NCBI GenBank assembly: GCA_015183035.1 | Contig: JACZZP010000005.1 | Location: 1,240,001-1,304,000, forward strand | Source of the DNA: Meloidogyne chitwoodi | Taxonomy: Eukaryota; Nematoda; Chromadorea; Rhabditida; Meloidogynidae | DNA: 64,000 bases | Reading direction: 5' to 3' | In this document: positions 26,309-41,345 of the stretch, in pieces | How positions within the stretch are numbered: position 1 is the first letter of the stretch | Layout: each line of letters starts with the position of its first letter | Program-made: the position numbers and the translations under genes | Notes under the pieces: model-generated | The model's input: only the letters and a program-made list of their open reading frames with translations | Database searches by the model: none | Told to the model about the DNA's origin: nothing

Positions 26309-27005
26309 AAATAAAAATAAAATTAAATGTTAAGAGTGCCGAATAAAAAGATTTCATTGTATAATAATAAAATATTATTATCTCAAAAATCATCTAATTT
26401 AACTTAAAAGATCATAAAATTAAATATAGTTAATATTTTTATCATTTGTTATTTCAATATTTTATTGTTAATATATTGGGAACTCCCAAAAAATTCTAAA
26501 CGTTAATAATAATAATTGAAAATTTGTATTTTTAAGGAAAATATTTTTAATAAACAAAATTGGCTAAGGTAAAAAAAGGTTTTCCCTGAAATCAAAACCA
26601 AGGTAATAAATTAACTAAAAGTCATTATTTAATTAAAATATAAAAGAAAGTTCATATAATTGAATGTAAAATCTTGGCTTATGTTTATCCTTAAATAAGA
26701 ATATAATAAATTAAAATTATAAACGTGATAAATTAGTTTAAAAATACTAAAATAATTCTATAACAATTTCTTCCTTAATATTACTGGAGAATGGAGAAGA
26801 CAGAAGACTACTATATCGTCTGATCTCCAATGGAAAATAAATATAACTACATAATTGTAAGGAATGAAATTTAATAAATATAAATATACTTGTACCCAAT
26901 AAAAATAGAATTGAAAGATTTAGAGGAATAAAATAAAACAACCTTAATGTTAGAATAATTATTGAAAATATTCAATAAATATATAATAAATTAGTGTTAG
27001 AATAT
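26309..27005. other. tail-to-tail spacer
   Basis: About 700 bp between the stop of the RFG-ending gene and the stop of the next minus-strand gene. It should hold two 3' UTRs. AT-rich, no supported ORF; a minus-strand frame at 26747-26941 has a hydrophobic start but no splice partners and is not accepted. Confidence 0.4.
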
Positions 27006-29293
27006 TCACTTCAGTGAAGGAGATGTATTTGAACTTGATACACTTCCAGCTACAAGTCTACGCATTCGAGCACTTCCAAAGCCACCATCATTAATAATAC
27101 ATGAAACTTCAGTACTTTCATCTTGATAATCTCAATAAATTTTCTTATCAAAAAAGTTGTAAAAGCTTATGCAAACCTGAAATTTCTTGTCGCTCTTCTT
27201 GTTTTACTGATTCAGCAGAAATATTTAGTATTTCCGGTGGACTTTTCACAGGAACTATTGGAGTAGTCGAAATATTAATACTATCGGTAGAGAGGTTGCT
27301 TGCGCGACAGAAAAGTTTGCCACTGACAGATATTGGTGGAGGGCGGGTTTTTGGGCTGCTAATTTTCCTTTGATGATTTAAAGGAGGTGAATAAGCAACA
27401 ATAGTCTAAAAATTTAAAATATAAATAGTTTAAAAAAAGGCTATGAATCAAAAAGCTATGTATCAATTTATAGGTTAAAAGTTAAAACATGCTTTCCCCT
27501 AAATATTTTTTAATTCTAATATAGTAGCTATTATAAAAGTTATGTAAATTAACCGAGTTATTAATTTTCGAGCTTTCAGCACTAGTTTTACTTCCAATAT
27601 CAATGCTAGTATCACTACCGCCATATTCAGACTCAGTATAAATTAGACCAACTAGCTTGTCTGTCCATGAATTATTAGATATTTCAGTTGATTCCATTAC
27701 AACAGTAGAAATTGAAGTTCTGTCGCGGTCGGAAGCATTAGAAGAATAACACATTGAACAGAGCTTAGGCCACCAAGGTCCATCAGGGGAAGCTTTGTAA
27801 TTGTGCCATTTATCAACATTGTTGTGCCATACAGAAATAAACTTATCTTTTGTATTGAACTAAATTGTTTTCATATTTTCTATATCTTTATTCAGAAACC
27901 TGTGCCAAAATTCCATTTTTTACACGAGTCGCAACAGGATTACCAATTGCAATAAGCAATGATATGCTAATTTTTTGCCCTATTTCCAGAGAATTGGAGT
28001 ACTGCTTGTGTTCCAATTTATACCATTTACCAATTTTTGGATTTCCAGAAATGCTAAAAATGAAAAAATATTTTTGAAAAATATTAAAAATACTTGTTTG
28101 GTGGATCCGAATAGACTCGATGAGTAAATTTACCCTGATCCTTATCGAAAAGCAAGAATACTGAATCTCCATTTGGTCTAACCGTCATTAAAACAGCCAT
28201 AACCATCTTTGATATACTCGGCTTGAAAACAACAGAACCATGAACGTTTTGCCTTTGCTGTGGCGTTATTGTAATTTTATTAACCTGTTCTTTTTCTTTC
28301 GTATCATTCATAATGATTATTGGAGAAGGTGGAGATTTCTCTGATTCATTGTTCTTCAAAGAATGTTTTTCATACGCGTTCATATCATCCAAAGAGAAAA
28401 CAAATGAATCACGCATTTTTCTAGCATAGTCCTCCAATCCAGAAACTTTCAATTTATCCTTTCGAAATTGTAAAATATAATGAATAAATTTTTCACCAGC
28501 CGAAACTTTAATTCCTTCGCCATCGATGTTACCTTCCATTTTTCCATTAGTATCGGTAACCACATCACATAAACCAGGAAAACATTTCCTACACAGCCAA
28601 GGCCACCAACCCATATCCTCGTAATAACTATTTTTTTCCGTGCAGGGGAAAACAGTATGCCAAACATTCAAAAATCGATCATGATTTGTAGAAAACTAAA
28701 AAAATTAAACTAGCAATCAAATCACAAAAAATGATGAGAAACAAACCTGAGCACAGAGTCCATCCCTTACACGTGTTGAAACTAATTTATCTACATTTGA
28801 ATAATCAAGGACAACAATTTGAGTTTTATTTTGTGGAATATCCAAATACTCCAATTCAAACCACTCTCCAAAATTAAATTGGAAAGAAAGACTAAAATTA
28901 AATACTTAAAAATATCAATACTTCATATACGGCCATGGGAATAAAAGAAAATATTTAACACATTAATAATAAATTTATTTTAATATTTTCTAATAGGTGA
29001 AATCTAATTCTAAAAAAAGTTAAAATATTAGAAAGGAGGAAACACTAAAAATAAAATATTAGCGTTAAAAATAAAAACCTTTTGTGAAATTTAGCATAGC
29101 ATCTTTGAGTAAATTTGCCTGTTTTAACATTCCAAAAAAGAAAAACAGCATCAGCAATTACAGTTCGAACAGTCATTAAAGCTGCAACAGTTTTTTTCCT
29201 TTCAATTCCAAATAAACTAAATTGTAAATTTTTTGGAAAAAATGGACTTAAGGCAAAGTTAGAATAACATTTATTTCTAAAGTACATCGACAT
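27006..29293 (-). CDS. uncharacterised protein with two tandem ~150-residue repeats
   Basis: Minus-strand exons encode two copies of one unit. Each copy runs: a strand-rich block (LMTVRPNGDSVFLLFDKDQG / LMTVRTVIADAVFLFWNV), then GKFTHRVYSDPP / GKFTQRCYAKF, then GKWYKLEHKQY / GEWFELEYLDI, then TRVKNGILAQV / TRVRDGLCAQ, then VWHNNVDKWHNY / VWHTVFPC, and a closing WWPKLCSMC / WWPWLCRKC. Between the copies is a Lys/Glu-rich linker (28200-28450). The C-terminal region (27100-27750) is Ser/Thr/Pro-rich, and the last exon ends RMRRLVAGSVSSSNTSPSLK before a TGA at 27006. The repeat is clear from the sequence; I do not recognise the domain. The paired Cys (LC-x2-C) could bind metal or form disulfides. 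No signal peptide is visible at the proposed start, which may be internal to a longer gene continuing into 29305-31451. Confidence 0.6.
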
Positions 29294-29304
29294 AGAAGTG
29301 TTTA

Positions 29305-30780
29305 TTATGTAAAAATAACTAAATTATTGACTATTTTTAGGGTTTCATCAAGATATAGGATCCTAAATTGAAAAACAATAGAAGTAACATGATCATAAAA
29401 ATTGATGTTATTCTGGCTTGCCTTAAGTTAAAGTTGAACCGATATTTTATCGAAAAAATACCATCTTGAAGGCGAAGGTAAATCATGTCTATTAATACAA
29501 TCATATCCATTTGATTCATATTTGACCAAATCATTGCCATTAGACTTTAAAATAAAGTTAAAATAATAAAAAATTTGTGTATCTATTGGTTAGATTTTGT
29601 GAAGGTCAGGGTGTAATTAAATCAATAAAAGCTCACTTAGTAAATTATCTTATCTATATATATATACAATGAATTAAATTTAAAGAGTTGTGATCCATAC
29701 CTTCCGACCGGTTGACTAATTTTTTAAAATTTATTTCTATTGAGGTCCAAAATTACTTTTCAATAAACTTGCGTTAGATAAATAATATCCAATCCCAGCT
29801 AGCTAAGATACTACTTGAGGTTCAACATACCTTACATTCTTTGCCAACGTCCACAACAGTCCATGCTACAGACCATTTAGCTAAATGCCAATTGGGTCTA
29901 ATTTGTAGCTTCAGTGGCATCTTTTGATCATCCTTAAAAATATTAAAATTATAAAATTTAATAATGAAAACCTTTTCAGGAGCAAACTTTTCATTAATAA
30001 TTTGAAAAGGATCCATTAGAATGCCCAACCAAGAAAGCAAATAATGAGAAGCATTAGACTTGTTAGATATAAAATCCACATTGCGTAGTGTCAATTCGAA
30101 CTAAATAAAATAAAAACAAAAAATGTTAAAAAGAAGATACCAAATCGCTTCTAATTTTTCTTAATTGAAATTTATTATATTCAGAAACACCATTAACTAA
30201 TTGAGGACAATCGATTGCAATAATAACAGGACAATCATAACAATTTAGTTTACTGAAAATAATTAAATTAATTTTTATAAAAATAATTTACAATTTCCAA
30301 TATACTCTACATTCACCAATTATAGCTTTTCGTTTTTCTTGAATAATAGAAATAGAAATTTCTGCATCTTTATTGAGCAGAATACAACAATAAAAGCTCT
30401 TTACATTAGGCCAAGGACACGCAACCTGTTCTGCTACAATTCCTTCATCTCGTGAAGAAGAGCAAAAAAGTGATACAAAAGGATACTAAAATAAACATTT
30501 ATTGAAAATGATGTATTTATTGTTTCAAATTCTAAAAAACCTGCCACTAAATTCCTGAAAGTAAAGATTGAAGAAAAAAACTCACTTCTTCATAATTCCA
30601 AGGTTTAATTATCCCAACATTTTGAGGTGTCCATTCAGGAAGAACTCCAACAGTGTAAGATCTTGTAAAAGGAAAATTATCAATAAGCATTATATTCTTA
30701 AGTGTTTGGAAAATTTCATTTTTCCGTACCCATACTGGCCTTTTTTCTCTACTATACTTCGTAAAACTTATTTTCCCCAT
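29305..30780 (-). CDS. uncharacterised protein, probable relative or upstream part of the neighbouring repeat protein
   Basis: Begins at ATG 30780 (MGKISFTKYSREKRPVW), with a GTGAGT donor after NYEE, then exons giving YPFVSLFCSSSRDEG, AEISISIIQEKRKAIIGEC, NCYDCPVIIAIDCPQLV, FELTLRNVDFIS, LSWLGILMDPFQI, DDQKMPLKLQIRPNWHLAKW, SRWYFFDKIS and a last exon from INFYDHVTSIVF to a stop at 29305. Several pieces echo the tandem repeat downstream: short beta strands, a GKW/RWY-like motif, and an ISISI strand. It may be a tandem paralogue or the 5' half of the same gene. I do not recognise the family. Splice junctions near 29340-29560 are the least certain. Confidence 0.45.
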
Positions 30781-31032
30781 CGTAATTCATAATTTCCTCA
30801 TATTTATTTCCTGGTCCTCGCAATTAGTATCATCCTTATTTTTGTAAGGTACTTTTTAGTACGAGTACGGAATTCCAGTATGATCTTCCAAACACTGATT
30901 TCTAATTACAAATTTATTTTAAGAGCATAAAGCTGATCAGAATAAGAACAGAAACCATATGACCATTTAACTGGCGAGATAAACTAAATTTGATAAAATA
31001 TTCCAAATATTAGTTCTTAACATTAGTTAAAA

Positions 31033-31451
31033 CCTCATTTCCATCCAAGCCAAAGAACGGACAAACAGGAATTCCTAGATAATTTGGGTTCTTTAATGAA
31101 GGCGTATGCCCAAATACTTCCATTCCTGATAAGTCTGGCACAAAAAATACAGGTAATACGAGCTAAAATTAAAAGAATAAAAATAAGTTACAAGTCTAAA
31201 ACCTCAATAGTTGTTTTACCAGAACCATCTCTATCAATTTGACGAATCAAATTCGTAGGCACAAAATTACTAATATTCTTATAAGATCTTGGATGCCCAC
31301 TTTCTTCCCTATACCATTTTCCAATTGAAAATTCATCATCTTTTTGACGCCTAGTTAAAACACTCATTGGATCATCCAAACGAAGTAGATGAGCACAACT
31401 AATCTTATTATCAGTAGATCCAACTCCAAGACAAAGTACTAAGTCATTCAT
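31033..31451 (-). CDS. uncharacterised fragment with the same domain style
   Basis: ATG at 31451 opens MNDLVLCLGVGSTDNK, followed by FSIGKWYREESGHPRSY (compare GKWYKLEH in the protein at 27006-29293) and LIRQIDRDGSGKTTIEVL. After a short intron comes LVLPVFFVPDLSGMEVFG and GIPVCPFFGLDGNE. A weaker exon near 30907-30985 (SPVKWSYGFCSYSDQL) may follow, but I cannot extend it to a clean stop. This is either the first exons of one large gene running to 27006 or a separate small paralogue. The GKWY motif and strand pattern tie it to the neighbours. Function unknown. Confidence 0.4.
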
Positions 31452-31866
31452 TTGTATAAATATTTAATTACAAATAATATAAGACATACAACAATGGCTT
31501 TACTCTCTATACTCTTAAAATAACTGAAATAAAAAAACAAAATTTATTAATAATAACAATCAATAATTTTTAGAAATTCATTTTATGGAACCATATCTCT
31601 AAGGAAACTCATCTAAAGATGAACTAAAAATTTTAAATTTAATTTAGTCTTTGGTTTAGGAAATTTGTCGAATTTTCTTCTCGTTGGCAAATTGTTTTTG
31701 ACGATTATTCTAACTTTACTCTTATTGGCAAATTGTCCTCTAATGATTTATTTCTCTCTACATCGAGAATTTTCATGAATGACTTTTTTCAATTTTCATT
31801 TTAAAGTAACTTTTATTTTTATTAAGGGTTAATTTTTAATTTTATTATTTTCTAATTGTTTTAATT
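31452..31866. promoter_or_regulatory. 415-bp head-to-head intergenic region
   Basis: Lies between the ATG at 31451 (minus) and the ATG of the HSP110 gene at 31867 (plus), so both promoters must be here or nearby. I looked for heat-shock elements (inverted nGAAn units). TAGAAATTCA near 31570 is suggestive, but I see no convincing array of three units. Confidence 0.4.
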
Positions 31867-35011
<3,145 letters not shown>

Positions 35012-35522
35012 TTTTATTCATTTAAGATGTTATTTATAAAGGGAAGTAAAGAGAGCTTTTTTGACCTTTATAATTTTCTTCATTAATATCAAACTGATAT
35101 TGAGCGTTTTCGTTTAATTATTACTTTAATGAGTCTCGATAAATTGTTAATTTTGCATATAATTATTAGTTACTTCCAAAACGGCATTTTCGAATCAAAG
35201 TAAGTAATGTTTTGGAAAACAATTGGTTTTCGTTATATATATATATTTTTTAATTTATTTTTACACATTCAAAACCTGCTATATAATTTCTTCACTGATG
35301 TGATGGTTTTTGTTAATATAGTTTTGTTTTGTTTAGAAAATATTTGTTTTTACAACAAAGTTATAATTTATTAAAGGTGTAAGTGAAAATACCATTTCCA
35401 TGACAACTATATAGGTAATATATATTTTTTTTGATTACCTTTGTCTAAACTAATTATTTTAAACAAAAAAATTTCTTATTTATTTTTTGAAAATTTGAAT
35501 TTTCTCATTATTAATTTTTAAT
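35012..35522. other. spacer between HSP110 and PTPDC1 genes
   Basis: 511 bp between two plus-strand genes. It holds the 3' UTR of the first and presumably the promoter of the second. No ORF or repeat stands out. The spacing is longer than the roughly 100-bp gap of classic nematode operons, so an operon is possible but not indicated. Confidence 0.4.
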
Positions 35523-38500
35523 ATGAAAATTGTTACTCAGCCTGGAACTGTACTTGAATTGGAGCCAGGTAGACTTGATGAACCATTTATGCAGAATAAT
35601 GAGGAAGAAGAAGTACAATATAAAGATCAATTACAGATTACTAATGAAGGCATGGAAATTAAATAATTTTTAAATTATTTATTTAATTCTTTTTAAAATT
35701 TTTAATTTAAAATATTTAAATAATAGTAGGCACTGTTCTATTGAAATTTATTACGGTATGACATAACTATTAAATGTAAAGTGACAAAGAGAAAGAACTT
35801 TTCTGATTATTTTAATATAAAAATTAAATTTAAGTAAATCAAAATGCTGGTGTAATTTCATCTGAACAAAATGAAGATGAAGGAGGAGATAATATACAAA
35901 TTGATAATAATAAAGAAGAAGAGGAAGAAGAAGAATTAAATAATAGTAGAGTAATTGTTAGAAGAAGAATTACCAAAGGTGTTGGGTTTTTTTCTCGTCG
36001 TAAAGATATAATAATAAATAATAATAATAATGAAGGAAAAAATATTGAAAAAGAAAATGGTGTAATTGAATGGCAACGATCAGCAACAAATGTTAAACCT
36101 GGATATTCAAGTTTTAAAAGTGGTATAATTAAATTGACACCAGAAAGTTTAAAGTGTAAATTATATTGTCGGTAATTAATTTTTACATACATAAATATTT
36201 TATTTAATCATTTTTAGAGGTTTAAAATGTATTTATTGTAATCCTGAAAATTGGAATGAAGATCAACAAGCAATAATTGGTGTTTATTCTAATTGGTTTT
36301 ATTTTTAGTATAAAAATAATTTAAATTATATAATTAATTTAGGGTAGGAGAAAATATTTTAGCTATGGCACGTCCAACAGAGAGAACATTTAATGAATTT
36401 AATTTAATAGAACAATTTAAAAAGTTTTTTTTTAATTTTTTAAATTTATTAATTTTAATTTTAGAACAAAAATAAAAACACTTATAAATCTTCAATGTGT
36501 TAATGAACATGATTTTTGTGGTCAACAATTAATTACAAATACAGGACTTTCTTATAATCCTGAAATTCTAATGAATAAACAAAGTTTTATTATTTTTTTA
36601 AATTTTAATTAATTTTTTTAGTTTATTATTATAATTTTGCAATTCCTGATTTTGGTACAATTTCTGTTCATTCAATTTTAAATATTGTTAAAGTAATTTG
36701 GTTTTCTCTTAAAAAAGGTTATTTTTTTATTATAAATTTCATGAGCAAAGTACTAAAATAAATATATATTTAATTAAATCAGTTAAAGAAATAAAAAATT
36801 TTAAATATTCCTTTTTTCACTTTTCACATAGAATTTAATTTTTCTTTTTATTTAATTATTGTTTTTCCGGTATCAGTATTTCGGTAATACTGAAAATAAT
36901 ATCTTGTGAATAAATAATATAAATATTAAATAATTATTTTTTTAAATCAAAGGTAGTAGAAAAGTATATTTAATATTTTATTTAATTTATTTTTATAGGT
37001 CGTGTAGCTATTCATTGCCATGCTGGCCTTGGTTGGATTATTTTTTTAAAAATTTTTATTTTAATAAAAAAAATCTGAAAAAGATATAAATTAAACCTGA
37101 GCTGATAGATTTTTTTATTTATACGCATTATGTTGTTTTTCAGAAATTTAATTAAAAATTGTTATTTTTTACTTCAATTTTGGCAACTAGAGTACATTTA
37201 TTCTAAAATTTTTTCGCCTGAGGCGCGCAAAATTACTAACGAAAGTGAAAGTTAATTATGATTTTTCTTAACAGAATTTTACAAGATGATTATTTCCAAT
37301 AAATTGTTAAGACCGAATAACCGGAACAGTTAACCGGATTTTTTGAAAAATCAACCGGAACCGTTATTCGGGTCTCTAAAAATCCGGTAAACCGTTAATT
37401 CGGGATGACCGGTTATTAACTGGCCTTGCGCAATCTTACAATTAGTTAAGACTTTTGTTAATAGCGAAAAATATTAAATTTAATAAAAAAAATTTCCATT
37501 TTAATAAATAATTTCATTGTTTGCGTATTTTTGTTACAAATGTGTATTTTTTATTATCAAGTTGAGTATTTTTTATGAATTAAAAACCCTTACTCTTTAT
37601 TATTGTTAATTAAAAAAACCTTAATTTATTTTATATTTATATCTTTTTTGAATTAAACTATTTAAATTGTAAAAATAAAATTTAAATATTTTTTATTAGG
37701 TCGGACAGGGACATTAATTGCTTGTTTTTTGGTTTGGGCTAAAGGAATAAATACTTCTGAAGCTATAGATTTTGTTCGTAATGAAAGGTACTAATATTGA
37801 TGTTCTATTTTTAAATATTATTTTTTAAATTAGGCCTAATTCTATTCAAAGCTTGGAACAAATTAACGCTGTTGAAGGTATTCAAAAATTAAAATAATTT
37901 TATTTTATTTTTTTAGAATTTTCCTATCATGTTTATAAAAATGGAACAGCATTACCAAATTCTTTATTTATATCAAATAATGGAATAATTAGTTTAAGAC
38001 AATTAATATTACGTCAATGTCAATTTCTTCCAAATGAACAGGCTCGTCGTTTTGCTCATGTTCCTAAAGTTTATTTTTTTATTTTTTTTTTATTTTTAAA
38101 AATTAAAATTATTATTTAAGTTAATTTTTATGCTTGGAGATTGTCTTCTTCGAAATGTTTTTGGTTTAAAAGGAATTTATTATTCTCCTTTAAATAATAA
38201 TAATAATCATCATGCACGTTCATGTACTTTTGGAATAATTCATGTAAATTGGAAAAATGCTTTTACACTTGAAGGGTTTTTTTAATTATTTAATTTAAAC
38301 AAATATTTCAAAAAAAAGTAAATTACAAGTTAGACAAGTTGTTAGTTTATTTGCTCGTTGCTTAGCATTTCCTTATGAAAAAGATCAAATTTTAATTGAA
38401 AAATTTCAACAGATTAGTATGGTTACTATTGATAATTTAATTAAAGAAATGAATATTCCACAATTGGTTTTTTAATAAATAATTAATTTAATATTTTTAA

Positions 38501-39522
38501 AAATAGATTTCACTTTTAAATGCTTTTTTTGAATTTTTAAAAAAACCTTATTGTTCTCGTCGATTATTAATTGAAGCATTAGGTCAATTTTCTCCTGATA
38601 ATCCAACTGAACCTTTTCCACAATTATTAATAGATGAAAATAATAAAAAAGAAAATAATATTAATGAAGAAAATGAACAAGAAGAAGAAGAAAATATTAA
38701 TAATAAAAAGGTAATCCTAATAAATATATTGAAGAGATAATTCTCTCTTTATTTTTTTAAAATAATTTAACTGAGATAATCATTACACTTTAATAATAAA
38801 TTAAAATATATATTTTAAGGAAATAAAAGATGAAAATAATAATAAAATAAAAGAATATGAAGAAGAAAAACAAATTGAAAATGATGGTTAAAAAATTATA
38901 AAAATATATTTATTTATTTAAATAATAATTTTTTTTAAGTAAAAAAAGAAGAAGAAAAAATAATTTTTAATTCAACTAATTCTTCTATTGAAAAGCCAAC
39001 AATAATAAATAATAATGATGATTATTTTAATAATGAATATTATTTATTTGATAATCATGATTTACATACAAATAAAGATGCTAATTTAAATGCAGTAATT
39101 TAAAAAAATATAAATTTCTAAATTAAAATAAATATTTTTTGATTTTTTTTAATTTTTAAAAATATTTTTACAATTTTTAGGAATGGCAATGTATTGTCTT
39201 TTATGTTTGTAATATTCTCAGTTATTTAACTGGTTAGTTTTGAATTAGCTAAATTATATTTAAATATTTTTAATTATTTAGGTGAAAATTATGATTCAGT
39301 TGTTGATTTATTAACTTTTTGGTTTGCTGGTGATAATAATAGAGATGTTAAACAAGCAATTTAGTTTAATTAATTAATATATATTTATTTTATTTAATAA
39401 TTATTTAAAGTTGTCATATGCGTGATTTATTTGCGAGAAATATGCGTCAACAAGAACAACAAGCAAATGCTTGGAAAAAAAGAATGAAATTATTAGAGAG
39501 ACAATCTTCTCATCAAAAATAA
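35523..39522 (+). CDS. PTPDC1: PTPDC1-type protein tyrosine phosphatase
   Basis: The core matches PTPDC1 step by step: GLKCIYCNPENWNEDQQAI, VGENILAMARPTERTFNEFN, TKIKTLINLQCVNEHDFCG, YYYNFAIPDFGTISVHSIL, then the active site HCHAGLGRTG (the C-x5-R phosphatase loop) and ERPNSIQSLEQINAV. An intron of about 660 nt splits the loop exactly between the second Gly and Arg (37035-37699). An acidic Asn-rich N-terminus precedes it (from MKIVTQPGTVLEL), and the first junction near 35620-35835 is uncertain. The C-terminal part includes a leucine-rich region (QVRQVVSLFARCLAF), a Glu/Asn/Lys-rich insert (38630-39090) and ends KRMKLLERQSSHQK. In mammals PTPDC1 is linked to cilium length and centrosome function; activity here is inferred from the intact loop. 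Confidence 0.88.
37311..37374. repeat. perfect-like hairpin in a PTPDC1 intron
   Basis: GACCGAATAACCGGAAC at the left is mirrored by CCGTTATTCGGGTC at the right, with AACCGG / CCGGTT words also paired inside, giving arms near 30 nt around a TTTTTTGAAAAA centre. Further CCGGT words continue to about 37430. It is GC-richer than the surrounding intron and probably marks the core of an inserted foldback element. Confidence 0.65.
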
Positions 39523-39623
39523 TATTTTTTTAAACAAAAAAACATTTTATATTATTTTTAATATAACAATTATAATTCTAAGAAAAATTGAAAAAATATT
39601 TAAAAAAGGAAATCTTTTTTATT

Positions 39624-40728
39624 TTAATCATATTCACCACCAGCCATTAATTCCCAAAATTCTAAAAAAAAAATAAAAATATTACAATATATACAAAAAT
39701 CTCACTTCCTTTACCTCTTAATGTTTTTCTTTATTTTACTTTTATTTAGTAATAATTAATTACCTTCAAATTCAATTTTTCCTGATCCATCTTCATCAAT
39801 TTCATCAACAGCAGAATCCAATTCTTTATCACTAAGATCTGGAGCTATTTCTTGTAAAAGTTCTTTTAATGTTCCAGTTGAAATATATCCATTTCCCTTT
39901 AATTTAAAGTTATTCATTTTTATTTATTACCTAACACCTTAATAGTTAATTTTGTAAAAGTCTAATTTATTTACTGAAATACCATAAAAACTCAATTTAT
40001 TAATTAAAAACCAACCTCTTTATCAAAAAGTCTAAAAGCTTCTTTTAATTCATTTCTAAGTGTTTCTTTATCTACACTATTTCCTACAGTATAGACTAAA
40101 GCACAAAATTCATCAAATTCTAATTTTCCAGAACCATCAGCATCAAATTTTCGAATTAATCTTTAAGAAAGATATTTGTTTATTTATTTATAAAAATATT
40201 ACTTTCTTAAAGTTTTTTCATCATAATCTTGTTCCATTACATCCATTATTTGACTTAGTTGTGTAGCCATTATATATCCATTCTTTCCCTTGTCAAACAT
40301 ATCAAAAAAGTGTTGATATTCTAATTTATTTAAAAAAATTAATTTTTGCCAAATATATACCTTTCAGAACTTAATAAGATCTTATATATCAAAGACATAT
40401 ATCATATAGTATAATATATTTTACCTAACGATATACAGCCCTTCTATATATCTTTTAACTCCATTAATTATTCCAATAAGGCTAGGCCAACATTCTAAAA
40501 TTCCGTTAGTCATTAGTTCTTTTTGGTATTTACATAAATACTAGGTCTTAATATAATCAAATAAGATGAATAAGGACTTAAAGACATTTAATAAAAATAT
40601 TGGTAATATAAAAAATAATGTAAAATTAACCTTCAATCTGATCCTCATCAATTTCTGCTAATATTTCTTCAATATTCTCTGCCTAAATATACTTAATTTT
40701 TAATAAAATATTTTTAATAAATTACCAT
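39624..40728 (-). CDS. pat-10: troponin C, PAT-10/TNC-1 type
   Basis: Five exons encode about 160 residues of an EF-hand protein. The order AENIEEILAEID, HFFDMFDKGKNGYIMATQ, EKTLRKLIRKFDADGSGK, DEFCALVYTVGNSVDKETL, EAFRLFDKEGNGYIS, VDEIDEDGSGKIEFEEF, ELMAGGEYD follows nematode PAT-10 closely. EF-hand I is degenerate (DKGKNGY), as in the family; hands II (DADGSGKLEFDE) and IV (DEDGSGKIEFEE) are canonical, and hand III (DKEGNGYI) is shortened. Troponin C senses calcium on thin filaments and, with troponins I and T, licenses contraction. The start is unusual: the first coding exon seems to hold only ATG (40726-40728), followed at once by GTAATT, and the next exon begins GCAGAG (Met-Ala-Glu). This fits the conserved MAE- start. 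Confidence 0.93.
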
Positions 40729-41345
40729 TTATTGAATGGTTTAAATATAATAATTTAAAATATAATATTATTAATAATAATCAAAACACAAATAATTACA
40801 AAAATCTAAAAATTTATGATTGGCTTAACTTAAAAACTAAAAGAGAATATTCTTCTTATTTTTATTTACTTTATTTTATTAACAAGTTAAGTATAATGTT
40901 TACCAAAACAAATAAATATATAATTAGTGAAGAACAGCTGGTAGAGAATATTTATCTGCGCAATTACTTCAATTATTGGTAGAGTAAATGCGCAAAAAAA
41001 TTTAAAATATTTTCCCTCTTAAATTTTTTTAAAGAAAAAACGGATAGGTGGTATATTTATATAATATTTTATAAAATACAAATAACATACAAAAATGATA
41101 ATTACAAATATTAGAGGTTAAACAGTTCAGAAAAAATCAACTAGAATTTATTATATGTACATTTTTGATAAAAACTTTCCATAAAATCTCTAATAAAATA
41201 TATAAAAACGAAAGAAAAGAAAAATTAAATAAAAAGAAAAGGGATCAAAATATTTAAAATACTCATCTTCAAATACTTTAAATTATATTAATCCTTAATA
41301 AAAAGAAATAAATTAAAGGCACTCAAAATAATAAAAAAAAATTTT
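40729..41345. promoter_or_regulatory. spacer between gly-7 and pat-10
   Basis: 617 bp between two minus-strand genes: the 3' UTR of the glycosyltransferase and the 5' flank of troponin C. It should contain the muscle promoter. I see no ORF, repeat or named motif. Confidence 0.4.

Noticed and set aside
26747..26941. Minus-strand frame MFYFIPLNLSILFLL
   Set aside because: Looks like a signal peptide but lies in a 3' UTR-like spacer, has no downstream exon with compatible phase and no homology that I recognise.
31452..31866. Heat-shock element array before HSP110
   Set aside because: Only isolated GAA/TTC units are seen, as expected by chance in AT-rich DNA; no three-unit alternating array.
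37311..37374. MicroRNA precursor
   Set aside because: The hairpin is long, near-symmetric and flanked by more copies of its CCGG words, which fits a transposon core better; no small-RNA evidence is available.
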